Assembly: GCA_964034945.1 (NCBI GenBank) | Contig: OZ035960.1 | Coordinates: forward strand, 84,878,148 to 84,942,147 | Length of the DNA: 64,000 nt | From: Chrysopilus asiliformis | Taxonomy: Eukaryota > Arthropoda > Insecta > Diptera > Rhagionidae | Reading direction: 5' to 3' | Shown here: piece after piece, positions 22,570 through 34,378 of the stretch | Layout: the number at the start of each line of letters is the position of its first letter | How positions within the stretch are numbered: the stretch's first letter is position 1 | Notes under the pieces: generated by a model | What the model saw: the letters and a program-made list of their open reading frames with translations, nothing else | Databases searched by the model: none | Told to the model about the DNA's origin: nothing | Translations under genes and position numbers: made by a program

Positions 22570-22870
22570 AAAGAATTTGTATTTTGGTATTCTTCTCGAA
22601 TCAATACTTCTTTTATATGATCGAATAAATCTCTTTCTAAGGAAGCCCCATTCGTCGTCGCATATCTTTTTTGTAACTAGAAAATAAAAAAAAATTTGAA
22701 TTGTTAATAAGAAATTTAAATATAAAATTGCTTTACTTCGTTATCGAATATTTTCACAGCGTCCACTGCCCATTGTCGCTGTATAGGGTAAACCTTTTTA
22801 CGTACGCTATTTATTTTGTTCTTTCGTTCAGTGACATCTAGTACTGCATCTTCTAAATTAAGAGTTCGAA
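22570..22870 (-). pseudogene. Unknown spliced coding remnant
   Basis: Two minus-strand segments look coding: about 22870-22735 (LEDAVLDVTERKNKINSVRK ... VDAVKIFDNEV) and, across a short AT-rich gap, 22680-22565 (LQKRYATTNGASLERDLFD ... REEYQNTNSLRTW). I do not recognise the family. The 1.2-kb element inserted at the end of the second segment. It could be part of a DNA transposon or a host gene fragment. Confidence 0.3.
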
Positions 22871-23049
22871 ATGTAAAATTATTTTTTATGAACTGTGTTA
22901 TAAATTAGTGCATGCTATTTTTGTGCTTTTGCGAATATTTTTTTGTTTGTGTATTTATAATCATCATCCTCGGCGCTACAGTTCTCGAACAGCCTAATAT
23001 ATGTAGATTAGGTCTAATTCATTAACGGCCTGGATGATATCTGATGATT

Positions 23050-23300
23050 AAGCTGTCGGAACTTTTGGAGCTTCTGGAGCGGGTTTTACCACTGCTGATC
23101 TTATAGATGATGTCGATGGAAGATTTGGTGATGGTGGTTGTTCTTTTTCCGAGTTTGGTTTCTCCACGATTCTCCTTTTGACAGCTTCTACGAGTCGTTC
23201 GTTTACTGGCGCGCTTTTCCTTTTTCGTTCACTGACGAATTGATCGCGAATATTTTTTCCCGGTGTCGGTGTCCTTTCAGATATTTTTTATTTAGACTGG
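23050..23300 (-). CDS. Unknown basic, proline-rich ORF end
   Basis: An open frame of about 80 codons (TPTPGKNIRDQFVSERKRK, EKPNSEKEQPPSPNLPSTS) ends with a stop near 23052. Its composition is disordered and basic. It lies just past the BEL integrase on the same strand and may be a Pol or Gag tail, but I cannot show continuity. Confidence 0.3.
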
Positions 23301-23399
23301 CCTCTTCGAAACTTTTGGATGAACTGCAAAAATTTGGTAGTCAGCAAGTTAGTGATCTTTCGAAAATAACTGTCATAACTGATTGTAATTGAAGTCTTT

Positions 23400-24398
23400 A
23401 TCCTGATTTGATCGTGTTAGTTTTGGTACAAATGATAGTTGTTGTTCATTGATTATTGGGTACATCTACTGGCATTAGACACAGTTTTGAAATTGGTCGG
23501 TTCAATATTGATGACTTAGCTTTTTCATATTTGCCACTCGAACTATTCCATCTGAACCACAGTGAAGTTCTTGTATTATACCCAATAACCATTTATTTGG
23601 TGGTAGGTTTTCCTTATTAATGAGTACCATGTCTCCTATTTTTAGATTTTCATGTGGCCTTGTTCATTTTGGACGTTGCTGAAGGCAAGTTAAAGATTCT
23701 TTGTGCCATCTGTCCCTAAAATGTTCATGAATTCTTTGAATTAATTGATATTTATTCAATTTATTTTTATTATGTTTTAGGATCGATGGTTCCAATGGGT
23801 TTAATGTTGATCGTCCGATTAAAAATTGCTCTGGCGTTAGGTATTCTAAATCGTTTGATATAGGACATAGTGGTCGTCCGTTTAAGCAACTTTGAATTTG
23901 ACAAATGATTGTAACCATTTCTTCGTATTCCAGCTTCTATTTCCTACAACCATTTTTAAATTATATTTCGTACTTTTTACACTTGTCTCCCAGAGGCCTC
24001 CGAAATTAGGAGCAGCTGGAGGAATTAAATGCCATTTAATGAATTGTTGTTCTAGAATTTCTGGAATTTGCCTTTGAAACTGACGGATAGTTTGTTTATG
24101 ATCTGGTTGTAGTGATCTGGCGGCACCCACAAAGTTGGTTGCATTATCACTGTATATCGGGCATCCTCTGCGATTCGAAAATTTGCGAAATGCAGCTAAA
24201 AAGGTTGCCAACTAATTCTAATAGATGTACTGCCCTTATTGATAGACATACAAATACGCAAATGTAGCCCTTAGTATTTCGAATTCCTATACCTTGTGAA
24301 ATTCGTATATCGAATGGTCCACAAAAATCCAAACCGCGGCCTGGATGATATCTGATGACTAGACTAGGTAAGTTGGAACAATCTTGCTCTAACAGCAT
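23400..24398 (-). pseudogene. BEL/Pao integrase
   Basis: Minus-strand order: GLDFCGPFDIRI ... TKGYICVFVCLSIRAVHL (start of the catalytic core, first D), IYSDNATNFVGA (second D), WHLIPPAAPNFGGLWE (final E), EYLTPEQFLIG, and the C-terminal LPPNKWLLGIIQELHCGSDG. These are diagnostic of BEL/Pao integrase. Three frames are used, so there are at least two shifts. The RNase H part of what is probably the same element resumes at 28862, on the far side of a family X copy. Confidence 0.85.
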
Positions 24399-24419
24399 AA
24401 AATAATAAATTTAGACGTG

Positions 24420-25560
24420 TAACATGTACCGAGTATAAAGTTTTTCATATAATTAGACGAAATCGGTTCGTCGGGGTAAATTTTATTGTCTCCCAAAGTG
24501 AAACCCCTTTGTCTTACCGGATTAGATCATTCAGCGATATTACTTCGATCCAAAATATGCAACGTTTACGGGGAAATTATTAAGCCAAACATTACATTAT
24601 CTTTACCTGCTAATTTCTCAACACTTCAGGGCATATTTCGACCCAATTAGTTCGTAATTCAATGATAATAACAGCACAGCAAATTGCAAGTCCTGTTAAA
24701 TCAAAGAATCCGAAAAACGTACGATTTTCATGTTACGTTTAACCGCGGTATAAATTCTGCCTCAATGAGTTCTACTCAATTGAGTTGGCATTCAGGTCAA
24801 CGAAAGCGGCAGTGGAGGCGCAATTCGTAAACCACATCATCTACCCTTCGGCAAATTGGGACGCCCTTCCAATTCTAACATTAGTGATTTGAAATCAATT
24901 AAATAAAAGAGTAATCACAAATTAAAAATCCAATCAAATCTACATTCAATATAAAAACACATTCAATATAAAAACAAAAAAGAAAACAAAAACTACGAAA
25001 AAAAGTTATTAATAAATAAAATTTAATAAAGTTTTACACTTTACCGCACTAAAGATGGCCGTGTGTGGCCGATTTAAGAGGTGAAAAACAACTGTCTCAA
25101 AATTCGATTCATTCAATCTAAATGCCAAATTTCCATTGGAAAAATAATAAAGAAAAAAAAAATGAATATAATCTCAAATCAGAAAAATAAATAATAGGAG
25201 AGGGACGCAGCACGGTATACAAAAACTGCAAGATCAACACATATTACAAATCATCGCAACCGATACAAATATAAACAAATCGCAATTCGCAAGATAACAC
25301 TTAATACAGTATAACTCAGCGAAACAAAAAGAAATTATTAAACATAGCTCAGCAAAGAACTGCCGTTACGATACTATAACAGTTTTATCTATAATAAGAT
25401 AAATTGGAAATATGCCACCAGAAAAATTAAAGGTATCAATAAAAATTAACAAAGAATTTATGTATACAAGTAGAGCTCTCCCAACAAAAAAAAAAAAACA
25501 TTTTTCCAAGATAGAATCAAAAATTATATAAAATTATATTTTCATTTTTATCCGATTGTT
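24420..25560 (+). mobile_element. Family X copy, noncoding internal part
   Basis: The stretch from about 25090 to 25470 aligns with 51640-52210 of another family X copy: ACAACTGTCTCAAAATTCGA against ACAACTGTCACAAATTCGAT, and the TTACGATAC word. It is AT-rich with no sustained frame and in the other copy acts as the intron of ORF1. A Copia element inserted at 25561; the internal part resumes at 27536 and ends in the LTR at 28486. At 24420-24900 I see nothing I can name. Confidence 0.5.
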
Positions 25561-27255
25561 TGATAGGAAAAGGATTGGATGTTTACGAATAAAACGACAC
25601 AAAATCACTTTTCCGTAGAGAGCTTTATTTAGTGCAGTGTTAGCTGCGCGGCGGTATAAGAATGAATAGGAAGATCTATAATGGTTGATCGTTTTACAAG
25701 CCTAAATTACTGTTAATGTTAGTGTTGTCGCTCGCAGCGCAAATGTTTTCTAACACCTCCCCTCGATGGGAGTGCACAGAAGCTCCAAAATGCATCTTCA
25801 TTCCCTTCAAACAAGTAAGATGCTTAAGTCTGGAAAGACCTTTGGTGAGAGCGTCTACAATCATGTTGTCGGTGCTCACGTGATGTAGCTCGATCGATTC
25901 ATCTTTCTGGACGTCTCTTATGAAGTGGTATTTAACGTCGATGTGTTTAGTCCTGGCATGAAAAGCTGGATTATCGGCTAACTTTAAAGCACCTAAGTTG
26001 TCGCAGAAGATCTTTACAGTTGAGGAGTTTTCGACGTCTAACTCTTGCAGAAATCTTTTAAGATACATGCTCTCCTTGACGGCATCGGAGAGCGCCATAT
26101 ATTCGGCCTCGTTTGATGAGAGTGCCACTGTCCGCTGTTTTCGGGAATCCCAAGAGATAGGCCCGTTTCCAAACATGAAAACGTATCCGGTGAATGATCG
26201 TCGATCTACGTGACAACCTCCCCAATCGGCGTCTACGAAACCTGTTAGTGGCTCTGATGCCCGTTCGTATGTTATGCCATAATCGATGGTTCCCTTTAGA
26301 TAGCGTAACACGCGTTTAGCTGCTGTCCAATGGGTCTCGTCGTAGCAGTTGTTGAATTGCCCCAAATAGCTAACGGCATAACTTAAGTCGGGTCGAGTTG
26401 TTACAGAGAGATAAGTGAGTGCCCCTATTAATTCCCTAAAAGGCAAATCTACTTTCTCTTTGTCCTCTGAAGATTTTACTAGCTTATTGTTGGTGTCAAT
26501 GGGAGTTGATACGGGGTTACAATCCTCCATTTTGAACCGCCGGAGCACATCCGATATGTACCCTCTTTGCTGTAGGACTACTTTACCCTTTTCCATAGTG
26601 AACTCCATTCCTAAGCAATGTTTAACTGGTCCAAAATCCTTGATTTCAAATCTCCCTGAGAGCATAGTTTTAATGTAATTAATGGTTTTTCGGTGACAAG
26701 ATAATATTAAAATATCGTCGACATAAACGATTATAAGAGCGAGCTGATTTTCGCGATGTAACTTATAGAGGCAGGGGTCAGAGTTTGTTGGTTTTGCTCC
26801 GATCGATATTAAAACTGTATTGAGCTCGGTGTACCACGCCCTTCCAGCTTGTCGCAGGCCATAAAGAGATCTTTTTAGGAAACATACCTTATTCCCTCGT
26901 TTCAAGACGTCAAGCATTGCTTTGCACTTTTTTTCGATTCCCTTTGAAGTGCTACTGTTACTAATTAGACCTTCCAATGCCGACTCTAGCTGCTTTGGTG
27001 GCTCCATAAAGACGGTTTCCTTAAGAGTCCCTTTGAGATATGCTGTGGTTATGTCTGTCATTTTTGATTAAGATGGCCTCCATCTGAATTTTCCAGGTGT
27101 CATAATTTTTGCCAGACAAAGTTTCGATTCGCGATACACCAGCTATACCTACTCATTTTAACGAATTTAAGTGCTTTTTAACGCGATCAAAAAAAATGTG
27201 CCACCGATGTGATCCAGAGAAGGAAGAAAAGCAAAATGCGCGTTCTAATGTTCGT

Positions 27256-27314
<59 letters not shown>

Positions 27315-27535
27315 GTCGGTTTTATCCTGGGCCCATAACCTCATAGGAAAAGGATTGGATGTTTACGAATAAAATGACACAAAATCACTTTTCCGTAGAG
27401 AGCTTTATTTAGTGCAGTGTTAGCTGCGCGGCGGTATAAGAACGAATAGGAAGATCTATAATGGTTGATCGTTTTACAAGCCTAAATTACTGTTAATGTT
27501 AGTGTTGTCGCTCGCAGCGCAAATGCTTTCTAACA
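25561..27535 (-). mobile_element. Internally deleted Copia element (1,975 bp)
   Basis: Two nearly identical 195-bp LTRs (25561-25755 and 27341-27535) are flanked by a 5-bp duplication, TTGTT (25556-25560 and 27536-27540). On the minus strand the 5' LTR is followed by GGTTATGGGCCCAG, the Copia half-tRNA-Met primer site. The 3' LTR is preceded by the purine tract GAGGGGAGG. Gag starts (RIETLSGKNYDTWKIQME) but after about 30 codons is joined by deletion to the middle of RT. A 53-T run (27258-27310) lies in the leader. The LTR similarity implies a young insertion. Confidence 0.9.
25694..27061 (-). CDS. Copia RT-RNase H, N-terminally deleted
   Basis: The 455-residue open frame starts inside the RT domain (TDITTAYLKGTLKETVFMEP) and keeps the catalytic YVDD (IIVYVDDILIL). 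It has the Copia RNase H (GFVDADWGG, ALSSNEAEYMALS, HIDVKYHFIRD) to its end. The C-terminal codons run into the 3' LTR. Gag, protease, integrase and the first half of RT are deleted, so the protein is unlikely to work alone. The frame is uninterrupted, in line with the near-identical LTRs. Confidence 0.85.
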   Translation of the reverse strand: MTDITTAYLKGTLKETVFMEPPKQLESALEGLISNSSTSKGIEKKCKAMLDVLKRGNKVCFLKRSLYGLRQAGRAWYTELNTVLISIGAKPTNSDPCLYKLHRENQLALIIVYVDDILILSCHRKTINYIKTMLSGRFEIKDFGPVKHCLGMEFTMEKGKVVLQQRGYISDVLRRFKMEDCNPVSTPIDTNNKLVKSSEDKEKVDLPFRELIGALTYLSVTTRPDLSYAVSYLGQFNNCYDETHWTAAKRVLRYLKGTIDYGITYERASEPLTGFVDADWGGCHVDRRSFTGYVFMFGNGPISWDSRKQRTVALSSNEAEYMALSDAVKESMYLKRFLQELDVENSSTVKIFCDNLGALKLADNPAFHARTKHIDVKYHFIRDVQKDESIELHHVSTDNMIVDALTKGLSRLKHLTCLKGMKMHFGASVHSHRGEVLENICAASDNTNINSNLGL

Positions 27536-28485
27536 TTGTTATTATTTTTTTTCAAGAATGAATTTACTTTTAATATGATCAGCCCTTATAGTAACGGTGT
27601 ATTCTTAATGTCACAGAAACATCGAGTTAAAAATTTAAACCCGTCAAAATTGTTATTCTTCAAATGGTATCTTCTGATTTTTTCCAACTTTATGATTTTG
27701 GTTAAAACTCATTTGGGCAAAGATTTGTTTTTTTCATCCGAAATCAAATATGCTAAAAAATTTATGGACTTTGCTGCTTTCGGCCAGCGAATCCCAAAAA
27801 AAAAGAAAAAAGAAGAAGACTCAGCTCAGAATTGAAAATTTAGGGGAAATTTCAAGTACAGATAAGTTAAACTGAATTTCACCCAAAACAGAACTTTATG
27901 TAGTTCAATTAAAAAAGAAATATTTAAAATGGGAAAGTTAGGCAATAAGCATTTAGCTACGATCAAGTCAAGCACGATTTCAAAAAAGAAAAAAAAACGA
28001 CCTGTCAATATGAGTGAAAATATAAAAGTAAAGTGGAAGGAAGAAGGAGACCGATTGAATTGAAAAAAAAATGATACTGTTGTCTGTTTTGTAAATCCAT
28101 CAAATCAACATTAAACTTGAGATGAGTCTGTGAGACTTTAATAATCCACAAAATATTTACAACTTAAATTTTAACTTTTAGATTACCTTTAATCAATTAT
28201 TAGTAAAAATAAAAATAAAAAAATTAAATTCGAAAAAGAACAAGGAATAATATCAATTTAAACTCATATATATATATATATATAAAAAACGAAAAAAAGG
28301 CAAAACTTTTTACAACTGTAAAAATTCAATTTTACCAAAAGAGAAGAAACACAAAAATAAAAAATAAAAAATGTGTAAAATTAAAATTTAAAAAAAAATT
28401 TAAAATAAGTTAGAATTGCCTATATTTTATATTTATAACTAGGTACTAGTTTCCTTCGAAACTAGTTTTATCGGTGGGGGAGGAA
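27536..28485 (+). mobile_element. Family X copy, PPT-proximal internal part
   Basis: Continuation of the family X internal region past the Copia insertion. It is AT-rich, with an AT dinucleotide run near 28265-28285. A plus-strand frame of about 95 codons (27540-27835) is not similar to ORF1, and I doubt that it is a gene. The segment ends with the conserved hairpin (28445-28466) and PPT (28473-28485). Confidence 0.6.
28445..28466 (+). promoter_or_regulatory. Conserved hairpin next to the PPT, copy A
   Basis: ACTAGTTTC, loop CTTC, GAAACTAGT: a perfect 9-bp stem. It is followed by TTTATCGGTGGGGGAGGAA and the LTR start. The same stem with different loops occurs at 46490, 49035 and 52257. Confidence 0.7.
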
Positions 28486-28859
28486 TGTCGAGGCCAGCGG
28501 AAATATCTCATGGGACGGATATCTAGTCTCTACGGGACAGATATCCGACCCTTTTCATAAACACGGCGCGACAGCGATACCGCTGACTCGACATATGATC
28601 ACACAACGTGACATCAAAGACTCACGGTGAAAGATAGATATGAAGATGTACACCGTGAGATGCCGACTCGACATTCCTCACCAGCTAGAATTAAGCTAGC
28701 AGTAAGTTTGATGAGTATTGTTTGAAGAGTCTAAGTAATCGGTCGTAGAAGATTGTTTTTAACGTTCAAAGTGTAGAATGGTCAAATAAAGTTAAGTAAA
28801 GTAATTCGTGTTTATATTGTTGCTCCCCAAAAACCCTTTTCAGAAGTCGGACCACAACA
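28486..28859 (+). mobile_element. Family X 3' LTR, copy A (374 bp)
   Basis: It starts TGTCGAGGCCAGCGG right after the purine tract and ends GGACCACAACA. An AATAAA (about 28779) lies on the plus strand. Internally it has a block bounded by TGTCGAGG and CTCGACATTCCTC, which is an inverted repeat of the PPT/LTR junction GAGGAATGTCGAG. No 5' LTR of this copy is visible. Confidence 0.75.
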
Positions 28860-28861
28860 AC

Positions 28862-29279
28862 GATAATAATAATCTAATCTAACACTACAGAATAATTAAC
28901 AATATACCACTCTCCCGTTTAGCAATCCGTGTTTGGCACATTGGGCCAGCCATCACTACTCTGACTACTAGTAGCAGTAGCCAACTATGTTATGCGATTC
29001 AAAGTACATTCGGGTGAGCTATATAGCAAATCCTTAATTATTTTAAATAATTACCGGAATCCGTAACACGAATAAAGAAATAAAATTTCGTCAAACTCTA
29101 CAACCTGTACCGTTAAGCAAGACTTTCTTTTTTCCATATTCGTAATTTTTGGTTCATTATAAGTGGGCCATTGGTTGGATGGTAGTTTTAACCATTGTGG
29201 CCCATGCCACCAAATAGAACAATTCTTTATTGTTGCGCTATTCATATCTCTCTGCTTGCTCCGTCCGCTGGATTATCCT
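28862..29279 (-). pseudogene. BEL/Pao RNase H, distal part
   Basis: Minus-strand KDNPADGASRE, then SIWWHGPQWLKLPSNQWPT and EKRKSCLTVQ. This is the end of BEL RNase H and the start of the linker to integrase. It continues directly from the segment at 34747 if the CACTA element and one TG are ignored. Frame breaks follow below about 29050. Confidence 0.75.
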
Positions 29280-29753
29280 TGCACAGTTGAAAATTTGAGG
29301 ATAAATTTTATAAATATATTTATCTATATAAATCCATAAGCAAATTTATTAATTTTTATAATAATGGGGATTAAAATTGATAAATTCAATTTATTAAAGT
29401 TATACCTAAAACTATAAAGTTGGTTCATAGATTAATTTATAAAATTTATACCCTCATTTATAGATTTAGTTTATAAGTCGCATATATAAAATTTATACCT
29501 TCATTTATAGATTTAGTTTATAAGTCGCATATATAAAATTTATACCTTCATTTATAGATTTAGTTTATAAGTCGCATATATAAAATTTACCCTTTAAAAT
29601 ATTAAATATTTTGATAAATTTGTTGGATAAATTTTTTACCATTTTGTATATAAAATTTATATATTCCTGGAATAAAATTTATGTATTGTAAATATAATTT
29701 AGTCGTTTCGAAATAAAAACAGAAATATTTTTTGGTTTTAACATTTATTCTTT

Positions 29754-32206
29754 TTAATTCTTTTTAATTATATACATTTTTTCATTTTTTCTTGACATTG
29801 CTTTACAATATGTTCTGAAGTTTTTTAATTGTGATAAATTAACAATTTTGATTGGGTCTTCAACAGAATCTTCTATTAGATACGCATTATGGGAATAATC
29901 AAAAGTTGCAAATTTTTGTTTGCATATAAACCAATAGTTATCTTTATAGAGAAATATTATATGAATTTCAAAAAATTGGATATTTTGACCATCTTCTAGG
30001 TAATCTCCTAATGAAAAAAAGACTCCTGGACTGTAATGAGCATAATGCTCTAACCACGATATTAAAAAAAGCTGTTCATCCGACATGTAACCAATTTCCT
30101 TTAAAGTAGTTTGGTATTGGACAAGAAAATTTTGGCCAGGTAATGAAATTTTTCCAGTTTTAATTTTATTTTCAAAACAATATGTCTGCCACGTAATCGC
30201 AAATTGTTTTTGATGTTTCACCGCTAAAGTTTTACATAAATTTATGTAATTTTTTGAAACACGTCCCGAGTTTTTAAAATATTGGTATTTTGATTCAAAT
30301 CGCAGAGCCGAAAACTGTTGAAGGGGACCTAGGTTTTTCAAAATGCGGGTATAGTGCGTTAAAAAATGATGCTTTGGTGTTAAACACAAATTAAATTCCG
30401 TACAAATTATTTTTAAGTGTGTTTCAATGAGGTTCTCTAACTTAGAAATCATAGAATTGTTAATTCGGGTTTCAAATACAATACTAGCTATTTGCAATAG
30501 AGTCACTATTAAATCCCATTTTTTTAAAAGAGTTGTATTGATTAAATCCCCAAATATAAAGGGAATGTGAAGGAAAAGGCACCAAGTCTGAGTTGCCGAC
30601 AACCCTAAACAATCTTTATTTATAGCGGATGTAGGGAGTACTTTTCTATACAAATACCCATAATCGAACGCTTGAATTCGAGCATTGATTTCTGAAAAAT
30701 TTATCACCTTTGTATTACTTAGAAAATTTAACAAAGCCAAAATTGCAAATGGAATAACACCTTCTAATAAATCATGCATCGGGTCAACAGTACAATTATC
30801 CATAATGTTATAATAACGCAATTCGTTTAAAATACAATTTCTTTTAACGCCTTTAGTCATTTTCAAATCTCTCGAGTCTTGTTCAAGACATTGTTGCAAA
30901 CTGACTAGAGTTCTCAATTTTGTCGTTTCTTCACTAAAAGTGAATTGAATATTTTCCCTTTGAATTTCGCAAAATCTACAAAAATAATGGGCATTAAAGC
31001 TTCCTGTAAATCCTAGCAGAAAATTTGCACCTAAATTATCATGAGATATTGCTATTAACATTCCATGCAATTGGACATTATCAACTTGAATTCCTACAGT
31101 TTCTAAATGTTTAATGTCTTAAAATTGTCAATAATGGGTCTTAAAATTGCATTATAGCTTGTTGTATTATCTAAATCGTTAACATAAAAGAGAGCAACTA
31201 AGTGAATATTTTCGAGGTGCGCTAAATGTTGCCCAGAGAGATTTCTAATTACAAAATATATTGCACCAATCTTGTGTATAGTTTTCCTACTCCCGATTGG
31301 GTTTGTCATTTCGAAATCGTCATAATATAATTGAATTAAAATTGTGTTTTTCTTGTTGGTTCCTGGAAAACCATTTTTGTGAAATATCTTTCCGCAGCAA
31401 AAGTTTATAAGGGAATTATTATCACAGATATGATCATCTCGGAAAAACTCGTCTTTAAAGCTTGTATTTTGAAACAAAGTTTTAATGGTGTTGATTATGG
31501 GAATATATTGAAATGTGGTAGGTACTAGTACACGCATATATTTGTGAGATTTTCTGCAATATTTACGATCCCAGCGTGACCCTATTGGGACCTCTACAGG
31601 TTTTACGTAAAAATTCGAATATTCAAAGGACATTTGTCTTTTGTATTTTGACGAAAAGTTGGAAAAGGCATTCAATTGATTAGTTTCGGTAATTTTCAGT
31701 TTTTCTACTATAACACCTTGCGAATCGACAGAATTGTCGACAACCCCAATAAACTCATCAGCTGAATGTTGCACTAAAATCTTGGTTTGGGAAAAAATTT
31801 CACTAACAGATGTTTCTGATAAACCCAAGGAACAAATTTGCCCAAAAAATGAGTTTAAAGCGTCTTCAAACGTTGGAGCTTTAATTTCTGTCGAACGATT
31901 AATCATAATTTCTTCTTGAATTGGAGCTAAGGCATGTGTAATATCCTCATTCATATTTTTTATATTGGACTCTATTCTACAAATGTTACTAACTATATTT
32001 GATTTTTCTGATTTTATAAAATCGCACTTCATTATATGCTTTTTTAAGCCAGAATATGTATTAAAATTGTGAGAACATTCATTAGAAATTAAACATTTTA
32101 ATTTTAAAAATTTAAAAGGTAGCAACGAATGGTGCATTTTGAGGTGTGACAAAATAATTGAAATATTAGAAGTTTTTTTTTTGCATATAAAGCATTGATA
32201 TTCCAT
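29754..32206 (-). pseudogene. CACTA-type transposase (one frameshift)
   Basis: The first part (32206-31103) opens with C2H2/C2HC-like zinc fingers (YQCFICKKKTSN ... HLKMHH; HNFNTYSGLKKHIMKC). It continues with IQLYYDDFEMTNPIGSRK and IHLVALFYVNDLD. The second part (31070-29754) has HGMLIAISHDNLGANFLLGF, a CRFC pair and CTVDPMHDLLEGVIPFAIL, then a long helical region (FESKYQYFKNSGRVSKNYIN). These blocks occur in the large proteins of animal EnSpm-like elements. A single one-base shift near 31110 breaks an otherwise continuous protein of about 815 residues. I have not mapped the catalytic triad. Confidence 0.7.
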
Positions 32207-32251
32207 TTTGAAAACTTTAATTTAGTTTATAGAAAATCTATCTTGATTACT

Positions 32252-34378
32252 TTACAATTTAAGGCGAGAAAGTTTTAAATAAACATCTTTTACAGTAGCT
32301 GAAACTGTGCAATCCAATTCATATACAAACTTTTCAAAAAAAATCCAAAAACATTTGAGATTGCTATCGTACTTAATATTAAAGATAAAGTGTAACTTAA
32401 ATATTAAATCTAGGGAATTTAAGAAATTAAAAGTTCCGGACAGAGGGATTAAATTACAGTCCAGAACAATCATATATTGGGATATACAAGCTTTTGATTC
32501 GCCAATTGCAATTATGTACGGTGCTCGATTTGAAGATTCTTCAAGTAATTCATCCCTGGTAAGATTATGCTGTAGAATTTGAGAAATATATTAAAGAAAA
32601 GAAAACCACCAACAGAACGTACAAACCTTTTTAAATCGTAAAATTCGATCAATTGCCTGTTCATCTGATAGTCTGTTTCCTTTTTTAGGCCCATTAGGTA
32701 AAGGTCCTAGCAATCTCAATAAATTCTGTACTGATAATGTTAATATATTCCAATCTAAAGCAAAAAAGTATTAATTTTTTACTTTCAGATAAATTGTTAA
32801 GAAAAATCTTTAGAATGCATTAAACATGTCATTGATTTCATTAAATCTAAGTAATAGTTTAATTGAATCTAAGACCTAAAATTTAAACTGATTACCGGTT
32901 TCTCTGTCAGGCTCTGTATAAAGTAAATTTTTTCCCTCCTTTTTTATGAGCGCAAATATTTTTTGTTCATATTGTTCGAAAGCTATGTTTAAATTTGTCT
33001 CTCCTGCCTTCGTAAAGCTCAATGAAAAATCAAAGTGAATCTACATAAAAAATGTTTAAAAAAATCGAGTTTTTGAAATTTTAAATAATGGCTTACCAGT
33101 TCAGGACAAAGGAAGAAATATTTACATTTTTCAAACGGACTAAATATTTCCGAATTTTTTACGAGCTTCCGCCGGTATTGCACAGTTTCTTTTAATTTGA
33201 ATTTGGCAAGTTCTTTCTGCTCAGGAATTGTCAGATTTTGTAAATCGTCAAGAGAACTATTTAAACTAGATAGGTCTAAAATTTGATCCTCTTTTGGCGT
33301 GTTTTTATCGTTGTTGAAATTCGTATCAAGTTCCTTTTCAATTTTTCTTTGTTTGGCCCGATTGTTTTTAAGTTTAATTTGAAGAAACCCGTTATTATTT
33401 TTGTTCACAAGGAGACTCTGTTAGAAATCATTAATAAAAATATTTTTAATATATTTTTTTACAAAACCTTTATTTTTTTATTCTGAAAAGCACTTTATTT
33501 AAAAAAAAATTGGCTATCTATTGCCTTGCAGAAGGAAGATAATAAACAAATAATATTCTACTTACGAGCTCGTCTTGATCTTCAGATTTTAGGACGGGAA
33601 AAGCTATGATGCAAGCTTTTGCAGCTGTAACTTGTTCTGCAAACGTTGGATTTGGCCCAACTTTCTTCTGAAGGTATGATGCCAACCACGACACAACGTT
33701 TCTTCTTCCAGACTTATCCACGGCGGTTGTTTCTTCAAATTTTTTTAATATCTGACACCCGCGATTCTGTTGGAATATGTAAGCTTTTAACCCCTATAAG
33801 AATGAAGAGAAAATGTTTATAAAATATCTTCATACAACCAATAATAATAATTAAAAAACCTCAGAATTTATGTCTGTTGAATTCCTTATTTTGTCATTCG
33901 TCCTCTTCAGAGATGTTACTCTAGAAGCACTTTCTAAATCTGGTTCAGTAAATACTGTAAATGTTTTTTCACGAAAACATTTAAAAGATGAGTCTATTAT
34001 TATATTAAAGATTTTTACTTACCGTCTAAATTCAAAATTTGTTTTGTTTTTACATACAGACAAAAATCTGGATGTGAACCAAATTGACGCACATATGATA
34101 AAAACAAATATTCCGAAATTTCCGCTTTTTTCGAATTTTCGAAGCCCTCAAAATCCTCGTAGTTAATGCCCGTGTTTAGAATAGCTATGAAATAAATATA
34201 GAAAAGACCAAATAATAATTTCCTGACATTTGGTACATTAGAAAATAAAAGAAAAATTACCTGCGTGCACGAAATCATAATATTCTAATTCGTCACTATC
34301 ACTTGATCCCAAATGAATCACTGGAACTACGCGACTGGAGGATTCGTAACAAAAAGTAATTAACAGGCCACTTTTCAT
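32252..34378 (-). CDS. CACTA second gene, multi-exon
   Basis: Read from ATG 34378 the exons are about 34378-34261, 34184-34023, 33990-33862, 33793-33567, 33408-33100, 33040-32895, 32754-32629 and 32580-32252, most with GT and AG borders. Landmarks: SSDSDELEYYDFVHA, a helical block SGRRNVVSWLASYLQKKVGP ... AKACIIAFPVLK, a coiled region rich in K and N, and the end PLSGTFNFLNSLDLIFKLHF ... FWIFFEKFVYEL. I do not know its biochemical role. It is kept next to the transposase, and remnants of the same gene occur in the second CACTA copy at 36634-39185, so it belongs to the element. Confidence 0.55.

Noticed and set aside
27109..27372. Plus-strand frame with a long poly-Phe tract
   Set aside because: It is a product of the 53-T run in the Copia leader and runs into its LTR.
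27536..27835. 99-codon plus-strand frame as a third type of family X gene
   Set aside because: It starts in the Copia target duplication, is not similar to ORF1, and lies in AT-rich sequence that is noncoding in the related copy.
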